A DNA stretch of 64,000 nt from Muricea muricata (lineage: Eukaryota; Cnidaria; Anthozoa; Malacalcyonacea; Plexauridae), in the NCBI GenBank assembly GCA_963855995.1, contig OY979716.1, positions 50,043,379-50,107,378 on the forward strand, given 5' to 3'. Shown piece by piece: positions 23,469 through 33,905 of this stretch. The position numbers and the translations under genes are program-made. Numbering within the stretch: the first letter of the stretch is position 1; every line of letters starts with the position of its first letter. The notes beneath the pieces were generated by a model. That model had not been told where the DNA came from. It searched no databases and worked only from the letters and a program-made list of their open reading frames with translations.

Positions 23469-23481
23469 TCACCAGGGTCTA

Positions 23482-24261
23482 AGCCTTATCAACTGGGGAT
23501 TTGTAGTTCACGGTGCCATCGATGGGTTTTCATGCCTCATTTGCTTTTTAAAGTGTTCTACAAGTAACAAGAAGGAAACAGTTGAATCCTTATTTCTTGA
23601 AGCAACTGAGAAATATTCTTAGCCATCACGTGTACGCACATACCATGGGGGTGAGAACACATTAGTATGGCAACACATGATTGCAAGGCGCGGTGAGAAC
23701 CGCGGATCTGCTCTGGTTGGCAATTTAACACAAAATCAGAGAATTGAGCGCCTTTGGTGAGATCTGTTTAGATGTGTCTGTAGCACATTTTACTACACTT
23801 TTATTGCAATGGAAGAAGCTGGCATTCTAGAATGCAATAATACTTTGCATCTGTTTGTTCTCCACTACATATTTTTACCAAGAATAAACACTGCAATCGA
23901 AAGCTCTACAAGGGCTTGGAACAAACATCCCATTAGGACTGAAAGGAATTGGTCACCTGAGACAACGTGGACAAATGAGCTAATTGATGCCACAAACAGT
24001 AACCTGTCAGCTGTAGCTGATGTTAGAGATGGTAACAGTTTCGTTACAGATTTGGAGTGGTTTGGCCAGGATCCTCATGCACCCCTTCCTCCCGATGACG
24101 GACTTTCCACAGTAGAGGTAAATGAAATCCAAGTTGACCTGCCTGAAGAAATAATACAGACTCTATTTCAAGAAGTAAATCCATGCCTGGAATCCACAAT
24201 GTTTGGTATTGATCTGTATCAAATAGCTTTGGATCTTGTGAAAAATATGCTTTCCATTTAA
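23482..24261 (+). pseudogene. IS3EU-like transposase, rest of catalytic core (22-kb element)
   Basis: Continuation of the exon ending at 12256. The frame reads SLINWGFVVHGAIDGFS, an in-frame TAG at 23620-23622, RVRTYHGGENTLVWQHM, QNQRIERLW, a TGA at 23758-23760, then open to the stop at 24261 (FYYTFIAMEEAGIL, HLFVLHYIFLPRINTAI, HPIRTERNWSPETTW). The second catalytic Asp expected before HGGEN is Tyr here; the Glu in QRIERLW is kept. Two nonsense codons and the missing Asp, in addition to the CACTA insertion, show that it is dead. Confidence 0.78.
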
Positions 24262-25198
24262 ACAGAAACTTTAAAATTAACCTTATCTAATTTGAATATG
24301 ATTGTAGCACCCAGTGCATTGATGTATAAAAACCTGCAGAGCTACAATCTTGGACAAAAAGACTTGAGAAAAATAAAAAGAATGAAAATATTCCATATTT
24401 CAGGTTTATTTTCATTTTTTGCCCCAACCCCCCCCCCCCTCCCCCCAATTAATGTTGGACATTTTGAAAGAGGAATCCTTAACATTGATTTGGGGAGAGG
24501 GGGATATTTAAAATAGTGGTATTTTTGTATTTGAATATCAACACTACGTTATATTACAAAATTTTCACAACACTTTTGTCCATGATTGAGTCGTCTTGCT
24601 TCTGACAAGAGTCAATTTGACAAACCTTAGTTTGTTTTCAGAACAGAATTTAATTTAATAACCCAACACCTCTAAATTAGTAATAGAGCTCTTTATTTCA
24701 CAGGATTTGGATTCAACAAGCAAAAATTAGTAAAGTAAACTAAACTGCAAAATTAGAACTATTCTAAGATATACCAGTACAAATGGTTTTTGTACAACCC
24801 AATCCAAACTTTGTATGTTGTAAGGGTTGGGGTTGTGACCATATCAAGCTCACTATATATGTGTAAACTTTAATTTTAATAACTATTAGATTTATTTGTC
24901 AGTTGTATGTAATTAAGTTAAGTTATTGGAATTATATGACAGTTGTATGTGGCAAAGGTACTTTTTACAAGAATGGATTGGTGGCTTGCTGTAAATGTCA
25001 ATCTTTAAAGTTGTCATTAGCTTCATTATTTAACAATATCAAAGTTTAATAATTACTAACAGTACTCAGAATGGTCATGTAGATGAAATTTGATGTAGAA
25101 CACAAATCATTTATCATTGACAATTTATGCTACACTGTCCAAACAGAGTCTTTCTCATTGAGAGGTTATTTAACTATAAATAACATACTTTTGTTTTC
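24262..25198. other. Spacer between the convergent transposase and HECT2 genes
   Basis: No exon is recognised. There is a C-rich run at about 24428-24447. It is presumably the shared 3' flank of the two convergent genes of the 22-kb element. Confidence 0.45.
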
Positions 25199-25206
25199 TT
25201 GCACAT

Positions 25207-25334
25207 GGGCGTTTGTATTCCGAGTACTGTGTAATAACCAATGATTTTTGTTCTTACAGTGTCATTTACATTGTTTAGGATTGTAAGAACGAAAATCGTT
25301 GGTCATTACTCATTACTCGGAATACAAACACCCC
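25207..25334. mobile_element. 128-bp foldback MITE with 8-bp target duplication
   Basis: Arms GGGCGTTTGTATTCCGAGTA and TACTCGGAATACAAACACCCC, continuing inward to TTCTTACA/TGTAAGAA, form a hairpin of about 50 bp per arm. TTGCACAT is duplicated at 25199-25206 and 25335-25342. An 8-bp duplication suggests hAT-type mobilisation. Confidence 0.85.
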
Positions 25335-25644
25335 TTGCACATTACCATTCATATTACTCTGTTTCGTAAAAGTGTTTGTAATATAAGTGGGTCAGTATTT
25401 CTTATCTTTAGCAACTGGCTGGCTGACCAGTTGTACATTGATTTTAACTGTACAGTATAATACTTAGTACTACTAAACTTACAGTAGTAGACTGTACCAA
25501 AATTTCATTGACATGGATAATGTAAATCAACTCTACTATAGTAGGTAAAAAACCTACAAAAAATTAAAATATAAATAGCAAAACAATCTATTAACTCAAC
25601 ATCAGTGTTTTAAAGTGTTTAACAGCACATGTGGATATCCAGAT

Positions 25645-28355
25645 TTATGTGGTAGTGAATGGCTTTCCAGAATCATCCATAACAGCTAACAGTGCCACTT
25701 CAAAAACATTGTATGCACTGAAGGATTTAGGGAGTTGCAGCTTTAATGAATATGTGGAAGAAAAAATATAGCTCTGGTCATGGAACTCTTCCTGAATCTT
25801 CTTATCATGCAATGGTAGGATATCTTTACACCCTGCACAAAACTTCAGAAAATTTTGCAATCTATGCTGTGGTGCCTCATCCAAAAATTTTACAAGCATT
25901 CCCTGAGTCAGTTCCTGTTGTTGGGGAAACAAAAGTAGGTCTTTTACCTCTGTAGATGTAGGCTCCTTTTGACCTTGATTGAAGACCCTTTCAAATAAAA
26001 ATGGATGTTTTTCCATCTCACTCAGCAGGCCTAAGGTTTTCATTCCTTTTTGAAACTGATCAAGTGCCATTTTGCGTTTGCCAATGATTTCAAAAGTTGC
26101 TATTGATTGAATGATCTTTCTCTTATTTGATATCTAAAATTGAAGCCCACACATAATCTGACATAAAGTCTAACTTCTCTTTCTAATTTCATTGCCAATA
26201 AATATATTTTAAAAGAGCAATAGAAACATGAATGCATATGACTCAACTAGCTTTATAACTGACACAGAAGTCTTGCTTAGATTTTATATCCTTAATCTTT
26301 AAATCACTTTATTGAACTATAACAGTCCAAAAGGGAAGGACAACAAGAAAACCCCAATTACTGTACCCCCCAGGCCTATTATAAAATGAATTATACAATG
26401 GAATAATATTAGGTTAATGTTTAAGAAGGCTATGTCACAATGTTTAAAACGATTATGAAAGGGTTAAAAAGGAGAAAGTCACTGATATTATTTAGACAAG
26501 GTAAAATATGCACACTAGTGTCTCCACACGATGAGTAGAGGTCCATGAATTGATCATTTTCGACTATTTCTTGCATATCTGACTCACTCTTAGTATCCAC
26601 GACCTATATTTAAAACAATAATCATAAAATTATAACTTAGTACATGTTACCAATTACCATATTTATATACATTGTAAAAACCCAGTTACATAATAATACA
26701 CAATTATATGTTCTAACAAAATTTTAACACAATGTTTTGTTATAAAAACAACATAGAGGCATATACAAAAGTAGACATTTATTGCCATGAAACAAACAAT
26801 GCTTCAAATTTCCCATTATTTTTCACGATCTCTTCAACAATAGTGTCTTTTAGTATAATAACAGTAAAACAATTCTCTGGATTAAATTACCTTCAAAACC
26901 CATTAGCGATTGACTGTATCAGGTATATCCCAAGGATCACAATAGGCCATGGAATTTATCACTTCGCCTGTTGCCAAATAATAACACGGGAGAGATAAGA
27001 ATGGAAACCCAGGTCCACCTTGAACCAAAGAGTGTGCAATCACTTTGCCAACAATATCAATCAAGCCTGAAAACACAACTTGTGGACTATGAGTTGGGCA
27101 CATTCGACCAAACTCTCCCAGAAACAGGGGAACAGGTTTCCCCTGTGTTAAGCATGAATACAGGTCGGTGAAAAATTGTCTGAGAAGACCACCACCATCA
27201 ATTGCCGGTTGGTCAACAAAATTGATGCGCAATGGAACTTCTGGATCAAAAGCTACATCCTTGTAAAAAGCTATTGCATCGTTAAAGATATCATCTTGGT
27301 CAACTGTCAGTTTTGCTGGTCTGCACTTCACCTTCGACTCCTTGTCAAGCAAGCTATCTAGGGTAGAATTTATATCACCTTCACAGCTTGAAAGAGTGTT
27401 AGTAATAGCCTCCACAGAAGAATTAGGCAGCATCTCCTGCAATGAATCACTTGGACAGGGCGATTCACTATTTATTGCAATAACATGCACATCTGTGGAA
27501 TTTCTTTGAGAAGAACAGGATGTACTGGCACCAAATGTTGAATTGCTGGAATTGTTCCTTGGAGTGGTTGAATTTCTCTCAGGCTGATTCACGGTTGTGT
27601 CTATGTTTTCTTCTGCTTCACCGTCTTCGCTTATTTCCAGTGCTTCTGCATCTACATTTAAGCGGACATATAGCTTAACTTGCCCACACAGCTCTTTCAC
27701 TTGCTGAAAGTCCCATCTATGACTACTTTTGACAACTGGCATTACAATAGTATTTCTCTCTCTCTTAACGAAATCGAAAAACGTGAGAGTAATCAATGGA
27801 AACTTATGTTGCAAAGTTTCGGAAATTTCAGTTCGTATCTCTGACTCGGTGTAGCTTGTGGAGAAATCACAATAGCCTTTAACTAAAATCATATCATCTC
27901 CCAATGCATAATCTGGAATAAGTTCGCTATCAGCATGATATGGCGGTGCATCAATCAAACATATTTGTTTTGTCACAATTTTACCTGGCTTTGGCTTCTT
28001 AGAATTTTTTTTTAAAATGCCACGAATGAGATGAATGCCCACTAGTACTAGTTGAAGCTCTGTTTGGCCATTGTGGATTACTGATAGCTAGAGAACGATC
28101 GGTCGTTGAAGCAGTCGAACTAGATGAAGCAGTTGAACTAGATACGGCTGATACCAAAGAATTACTACGCCAGTTGTTAAACTCTCGAGGCACGGTTGTT
28201 GTAGCATTTGCAATAAGATCTCGCGTTCGATGCAAAAGGTTTGACGTTCCTTGTCTTCCACTCCGTTGAAAATTGATTTCTTCTCGAGCACATTGGCGAA
28301 TAATGCCAGCTAATTCTGAGTCATTTATCTCCGTTTCGCGCTCAGAGGTGGCCAT
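25645..28355 (-). pseudogene. HECT-type E3 ligase gene HECT2, cargo of the 22-kb element (broken)
   Basis: It starts about 70 bases inside the right terminal repeat (ATG at 28355, MATSERETEINDSELAG). A Ser/Thr-rich N-terminus follows, then a middle part and the HECT N-lobe (LRINFVDQPAIDGGGLLRQF, VVFSGLIDIVGKVIAHSLVQ), a short exon 26603 to about 26520, and the C-lobe exon 26133-25645. Damage: a frame change at the A9 run near 28015, a TAA replacing a codon just before a good donor (near 26903), and no Cys at the thioester position (FSAYNVFEVAL where HECT1 has AQTCSNVLYL). Even without the nonsense codons this protein could not form a ubiquitin thioester. Whether the ancestral element carried an active ligase is open. 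It resembles HECT1 in class, but the two differ clearly in sequence. Confidence 0.7.
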
Positions 28356-28426
28356 TTGCAATTGTAATTTCGCTGGTGCATCGACTTCGATCGGACGAAG
28401 GGATCCGACCGATGATTAACGCATTT

Positions 28427-28646
28427 TAACCCGCGAGCAGGTTGGCTCTTGAGGGTTTAGACCTTGAATAGATATTTTAGAGCTTGAAGTTGGACAAAAA
28501 ATCTACTGTTGAAGTTGAACGAATATTTTTCTTGAATGTAAATACAATTGTTGAATTTGAATGAATATTTTTGTTAAATATGAATGTAAATGGTTGAAGT
28601 TGAATAAATATTTTTTGTTGAGTTTTGAAACACTTCGCCAACCATA
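28427..28646 (-). repeat. Right terminal inverted repeat of the 22-kb element
   Basis: Reverse complement of 6530-6799, from TAACCCGCGAGCAGGTTGGC at the inner side to CCAACCATA at the outer end. It lacks one of the TTGAAGTTGAATGAATATT-type units present at the left. HECT2 begins about 70 bases inside. Confidence 0.85.
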
Positions 28647-29211
28647 TCTGTCTTTAAAGAGAGGAAATTAGCTATGTCCTGATTTCCAGAAGCCAAATCA
28701 AACACCTAAATATAAAAGTTATCCAGAGTTAGCCCCCTTATGGTTTTCGGTTTTCTTTGTCCAGCACCACCAGAGTGCAGGCCAAGCTTCAGTGAAACAT
28801 GAAAATCCCTTACCCAGGGCAGAGTCATATTGTATTTTAATATTGATAAAAAGGCCATCTTTGAGCAATTTGATACTTCCAGAGTCTTGCTAAAGACACG
28901 TATACTGTAGTATTTATGTAAGTACAGTAAGTAGCAAACTAAACTAAGATACATCAATTAAGTGCTGCACTTTTAAGTATGCATTGCCTACTTACCTTAC
29001 AGTATTTGAGGCCTTCAATGAGTTGATCCAACATTGGCTGGCATTTGATTATCACAAAGTATTTTGCCACCTCCAACACAAATTGCTCAATTTTGTCCAC
29101 TGCAATGGTTGTTGGAAGGCCATCTATACTCCACCTCCATTCACATGTGTTTAAAATGGACTCCAATTCATGTGCTGTCTTTGCGGAGATTACACAGGAT
29201 GAAATCAGTAT
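28647..29211 (-). CDS. HECT1 upstream exons (split gene)
   Basis: Two exons of the gene that ends at 6064. Exon 29211-28996 (acceptor after TTGATAG, donor AAG/GTAAGT) contains EWRWSIDGLPTT and KYFVIIKCQPMLDQLIEGLK, the region before the HECT C-lobe in G2E3-like proteins. Exon 28705-28647 (acceptor TTTAG/GTG) reads VFDLASGNQDIANFLSLKT and is truncated at the target duplication of the 22-kb element. Phases match (0/0). The N-terminal part of HECT1 is not seen; the sequence beyond 29230 is a TTTAATC repeat block, so it may lie far upstream or have been lost. Confidence 0.72.
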
Positions 29212-29249
29212 CTATCAACACCGTTAAATGTGGCGTGAAGTGATGTTAT

Positions 29250-29775
29250 TGGTGGCTTTAATCACATTTAATCACTCTGATTAAATTTTTTAAATGTATC
29301 TAATGTCTCCTTTAATCATTCGAATTAAACCGTTTTCTGGAGGCTTTAAATAAACAAATTAAAGCTTGATCATAGGCGATTAAAGACGAAGAATTAAAGG
29401 CGAATTAAAGTTTGGCTAAAAAAGCAAAGGTTTCTTAGTTAGTCTTTATATGCTACGAGAAAAGGATTCTAAATGCATCTTTACGCTCTTGACTCACATT
29501 TACAGTGACTGATTTCATTATTTATTTGTCCAATTTAATCACATTTAATGTTTTTAAAAGTATGAAAAAGGTATCTTTAATCACATTTAATGTAATAGGA
29601 AAAGAAGTGAAATATACTTTAGCGGGTGTTTAAATTACCTTGATTTTGCTAATTAGTTATCTTACTCACATGTTAATATGATCTGAAAAGGGTCAAAAAG
29701 TTGTCTTTAATCCTCTCTTTACCTCATCTTTATGATTATGCCTTTCAATCTTTAATCATATTTAATATTAAAGAA
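29250..29775. repeat. TTTAATC-rich repeat block
   Basis: Many copies of TTTAATC/GATTAAA occur in both orientations, beginning with TGGTGGCTTTAATCACATTTAATCACTC and ending around CTTTAATCATATTTAATATTAAAG. The arrangement is like the subterminal arrays of CACTA elements. No matching second end or transposase is seen nearby, so it may be one end of a truncated element or a solo derivative. Confidence 0.6.
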
Positions 29776-30609
29776 AGAAGTGCCTTTACGTCTGTTGTAA
29801 ATCCCAATGATTCTGTTAATAATTACCAATAATGAAAGCTATATATAATCTTATCATGAATTCTATGCTCATAAAATTGCTTCAAATATTTCATCAAGAG
29901 AATCCAATAAATTAGGTAAAGTACAATTAAAATAGCAGTACAACTCATTGCAACACACAAACCATAAAAACAAAGTTATTTCTCACGCTTCATTAATCAA
30001 TATATTTTACTATATAGTTATATTGAATACACCATACATATAATTGATAACTAAATTACTCTAAATTACAAGTGCGACCATAAATTTTATAGATAATCTA
30101 GCTAGTAAAACAATGCTTCGTATTTTGCCGGCAGAATTAAGTAAAATTCACAGGCTATAAAATTTCATGCCATGCAACACAACATAAATTCATTCCCTTT
30201 TTGCCAAATTAGTTTTTAAAACGAATTATATAGGGGCGAAACTAGACAATTGCCAAGATCCCGGCCCGCTTGTGGTATAAAATTAATAGTCTGTGACGTT
30301 GAGTGTTTATATGATCCTGCTTCCATTCCCCTAAGCAAGAACCCGTGCAGCACGAGTTTCTGACATCTCGGTTAAGAGGGATAGAAATTGACCACGTAAA
30401 CACTTCATGTCGCCTGGCTGGGACTTTATCGCTATTTTACACGAAAACCATATTAAAGGGACTATAAGTGTAACAGACTCGACTCTGTTGGGCCTAAATT
30501 TCTTTTGGATGTCTAAATATGTTTTAGATTGTTACGTTCACTTGCTTAATCTTTGTTCTGGCTAAAACATTTATGCCCGTGATGCGTTTATGTAAATATG
30601 TATAATTAT
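29776..30609. other. Gene-free spacer
   Basis: AT-rich sequence with no recognised exon or repeat pair, lying upstream of what remains of HECT1 and downstream of the coiled-coil gene that ends at 30610. Confidence 0.4.
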
Positions 30610-33600
30610 CTAAAAAGAGTCATTGAATGAAGAGTCAGCATTGTCACTGGAAGAAACTCCGGATCCGTCGACAGCTTGAACTGCATTATCTTCCTCAGGC
30701 TCAGCGACAGCTGCTGCCCAGTCAGGGCAATTTATCGGTTTTCGTCGTGTGGAAGGTTCTCCTGTTTCGCGAGGAACAACTCTTCTTTTAATTAACTCAG
30801 ACAGTGAGTCATGATGCAGCCTGTCAAGCTTCCTTTTTGCTTTTCGAAGCGATCGACTCTCCCAGGGCAGTTTTCGCACACTGTATTTAATAATTTTATG
30901 AGGTGGCTCATCGTCGGCTTTGCTTTCTTCCGAAGACATATACTCAGGTTTCAGAATCTCCAAAACCTTTGCCATTTTGCCAGCATCCCACGAGGTTTTT
31001 TCCAGCTGCTTGAGCCTACGTGCCAGCTTCTATAACACAATATTTGTAAGGTTGTCGTAAGAAACGCAATAGCAATAGACATGCAAAAAATAATTATGGC
31101 ACAAAGCTCGGGGTTTCAGCTTAACGGTATGCCTATACGTGTAATTTATAATATCTACAAAATGCCGGTCTGCATGTATGTTATGACATACAGTTGCCTA
31201 TAAATGATATTTTTTATTGCTGAACATGCATCATGAGCTGAGAATGGAATATGAACATAAAGGCATGTCATGCATCCTGTTATTGACGTGCATATTTCTG
31301 CAATGCTTTTGTCGCCGGGAAAAAAGCTGAAATTAATACGCCGCTAGCTATATAACGATAGCCACTCGCTAGCAGTGAAATGGTTTTTGGATTATGTACA
31401 GTATGTAAATGTATATTTATACTTAATTCTTCCCCGGCCATACATCAGAATTAATGTTATGGAAACCCAGCGCTATGTACAGGAAGTTGAATCTGAGTGC
31501 ATGCTTGATTACAGGCAAATGCTGATATTTGTGTTGTGCATGCCTTAAAACCGAACACGATGAAAGTATTAGCAATTTAGTTGTTTTTCATTCAGTAAAA
31601 ATAATGAAACACAAACCTCGTCTTTTCTGTTCCGTCGTCTGCAGTTTTTTACATGCTCCCCTTGCGTGCCTTTCGTACTCCTGGCATGGGAAGCCCTTGA
31701 AAATCTAAAGTACGTCTTGAAGGCTTCTAAAAATTAACAAGAAAATGCTTTGTAAGTTAAGATCTACAGTATAAAGCATAAAGGCTTAGCATTGATCCTT
31801 TTAAGAACCAGAATAGTTAAAATATTCAATTGTGGATTGGCAAAAATATTGCGGGATCAGCATTTCAAATAGCGCACACATTGGTCATTGCATTGTCCAG
31901 ATCAGTTACAATCAAACTATAACTTTTTTGTAACAGTTTTCGTAACTGTCTTACTTGTCTATATATTCAATCTTATTTGATACTAAAATAACACAACCCC
32001 GACATCATTCTGCATACATAGCATAACGACTTTTCGAAAATCAAAAGTAGTTAAAATATTACACATAAATTACCAGACGTGAATTTAAATCACAACATAC
32101 ACACATGCAAGTGTAGTTTTACTTATTTTACATTCTTATATGTCATGAAATAAGCAATCTCATTGACACTCAAACACCGCCACACAATATATCTCACAAG
32201 GAAGGGAACTACATAAATTCTACCAAGTTAAATTTAAGGATTTTTTCATGAATTGGCGTGCTCAATAACTCGATTGAGCACGCCAACTCATGAAAAACGC
32301 TTCCGTAATATACAATTTACACAAAAAAAGTGAAAAATATTCTCCCGCTCATTGGCCGTGCTCAATCGTGTTTTTGAGCACGCGTTTCAACCAACGAAAA
32401 AGCTTGGTTTATAACATGTATATTATAATGTTATTTTTAATGAATGTTTTTTAATGTTATTTCATTTTAATAGACAAAATTTCGTTACAAAATTTTAAAT
32501 TCTTAACCATGTGCGCAGCCCACTATGGGATGTTTGCACAGTTCTTGTTCATGCCTGTCATCGCCATCGCCATGGGGTATCCGGATCCAATGTGTTGAAT
32601 TTTTGGCAGTTCATTTGTGTGGGTAGCAAAAGAAAACAACTTACAGAGATTAGCTAATAAATATATGTATGCGCGCAGTTCTGTGTCTTATGTTCTTTCA
32701 GCTACAATTATATTCATATTTGTAGAAATTATTCAACTGATGCTAAATGTTTGGCGCTATTTTCTGCATCATGCCACGAGGTTAAAAAACTCCCTTAACA
32801 TCCCCGCACAATGGGGGATTTTGACATAGGCGGAAATAAATTTTAGCATCTTTCTAAAATACCTTAGATTAGAACGGACGAGCATGGGCATTTCTCCGTT
32901 CCCCCATATTCATGAGTCAGTTCTTCAGAAACTTTGCGGCACAACATGTTGTTATGCTGCGAGTCGATACTAAAACAAATAGAGCACCGATATATTAGAT
33001 ATATGCACACAAACTACAAACGTGTGCTTCTGTAGATCTATACAACACTTCAGAATTGTCTTGCTATATTTCAAATACCCTACCCTGTAAACAAAGCTTA
33101 TTTTCCTTCCTGTTCAGAGAGTAGAAATATCCTTATGTATATCCTTAAATATTACCTTTCCTCAAACTTGAATGACAAATTACTATCATGTGCTTTCAAC
33201 GTTTTCAATTTACGACGAACATCGTTCTGTAAAAATACCAAACATTGCAAATAGCATCTTGTGTCTATGTTATAGACCAAAGTGGGTTAAAGACTGAAAT
33301 AAGGAAAATAAATAAGTATACTCTGATACACATATTTTAAAATCAGTTCCAGACTTAGCCTTACGCTCGTTTTGGATGTCGTTCACTTCAAACAATTAAC
33401 TAGGCAAGTCACCTCGTTCATATAATCAGCCTAAAATAAGAAGACACTTCTTTTTATGATAAAATAATTGATGTTAATAGCAAGATCTCGTTAACCGTTT
33501 CCTGGGGTAGTTTCAACTGAAATTACATCAGTCTGACTCATGATCCATGACGACATGTACCCATGTTGGTTCTGAATCATGTCTGTAGTTCCACCGCCAT

Positions 33601-33905
33601 TCATGCGACATTTCAATATGAACACAGCTGCAGTATTGCGAAAATGTTACAGTATAAGATTTTAGAAATTAATGAAAACTTACCCTACATAACTTCGGAA
33701 CACGAATAGACCTGGCTGGTCCTGTTTGACGGACTCGGTTCCTTCCAGGAGGCAGATTCTCAATGTTGTCAACCTTCTTCTTGATTTCCTCTAAGGACGA
33801 CTTTGTCTGGTCGACAGTATTTTTCATTTGTTCTCGTAAAAGTCTATTTTCGTTTACCACGTTTTGCAACAAAAGCACATATTGGTCTGACAAAGAAACG
33901 GCCAT
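30610..33905 (-). CDS. Small coiled-coil protein of unknown function (copy 1, complete)
   Basis: Four exons with matching phases: 33905-33684, 33226-33156, 31704-31617 and 31029-30610, 266 codons plus stop. Residues 1-60 form a coiled coil (DQYVLLLQNVVNENRLLREQ .. SLEEIKKKVDNIENL). A basic segment (KNCRRRNRKDE, then KLARRLKQLEK) follows, then a conserved-looking EYMSSEESK, KLPWESRSLRKAKRKLDRL and an acidic tail. The combination of MSSEES and LPWxS followed by a basic helix is one I have seen in a large uncharacterised cnidarian family. Nuclear location is plausible from the basic stretches. Only this copy keeps the last exon; the other two units lose it because the array junction falls in intron 3. 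It is divergent from the kinase gene at 34489. Confidence 0.72.
32242..32297. repeat. Hairpin with GTGCTCAA arms (copy 1; also in copies 2 and 3)
   Basis: Arms of 24 bases (32242-32265 and 32274-32297) are inverted with one mismatch around an 8-base loop, built on TTGGCGTGCTCAA. About 60 bases further the pair CCGTGCTCAA/TTGAGCACGCG repeats the core, so four copies of GTGCTCAA lie within 130 bp. It sits in intron 2 of the coiled-coil gene. Copy 2 has one arm base changed. Confidence 0.8.

Larger units (their letters stand above)
12257..23478. mobile_element. 11.2-kb CACTA/EnSpm-type (Tnp2) transposon with BEN-domain gene
   Basis: It is bounded by the inverted decamers ACCCTGGTGA (12257-12266) and TCACCAGGGT (23469-23478). 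GGATCC palindrome arrays lie just inside both. It splits a transposase exon between the codons for HH (ends 12256) and SLINW (starts 23482). Genes: Tnp2-like transposase on the minus strand (14308-17403) and a BEN-domain protein on the plus strand (19243-22431), transcribed away from each other. Subterminal repeat arrays bound by a second element-encoded protein are the known design of CACTA transposons. The ends are not the textbook CACTA; TA occurs on both sides (12256-12257 and 23480-23481) and may be the target duplication, but I cannot settle it. Confidence 0.75.
6530..28646. mobile_element. 22-kb IS3EU-like DNA transposon carrying a HECT ligase gene
   Basis: The two ends are inverted repeats starting TATGGTTGGCGAAGTG (6530) and ending CACTTCGCCAACCATA (28646). 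They are about 270 bp at the left and 220 bp at the right. The flanking target sequence TCTGTC is duplicated at 6524-6529 and 28647-28652 (the match extends to 8 bp, ATCTGTCT, if the outer T/A are not counted as element). Own genes appear to be the integrase-type transposase (+; 6820-6996, 11736-12256, 23482-24261) and HECT2 (-; 25645-28355), convergent, each beginning just inside a terminal repeat. The size is inflated by later insertions: MITE 7347-7808, the hAT-like gene 7908-11093, CACTA element 12257-23478 and MITE 25207-25334. Without the CACTA element it would be about 11 kb. A 6-bp duplication and IS3-like transposase fit what I recall of the IS3EU superfamily. Confidence 0.8.

Noticed and set aside
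24296-24516. 74-codon frame with a proline run
   Set aside because: The proline run is a C homopolymer; there is no other support.
6523-28653. 8-bp duplication ATCTGTCT with ATGGTTGG ends for the 22-kb element (hAT-like reading)
   Set aside because: Equally compatible with the bases, but taking T/A as the terminal base gives TATGG ends and a 6-bp duplication, matching the alpha-kinase element and the integrase-type transposase. I keep the 8-bp reading only as an alternative.
32617-32829. 70-codon plus-strand frame with a hydrophobic segment, repeated in all units
   Set aside because: It lies in intron 2 of the coiled-coil gene on the opposite strand, does not start at ATG, and has no family resemblance.
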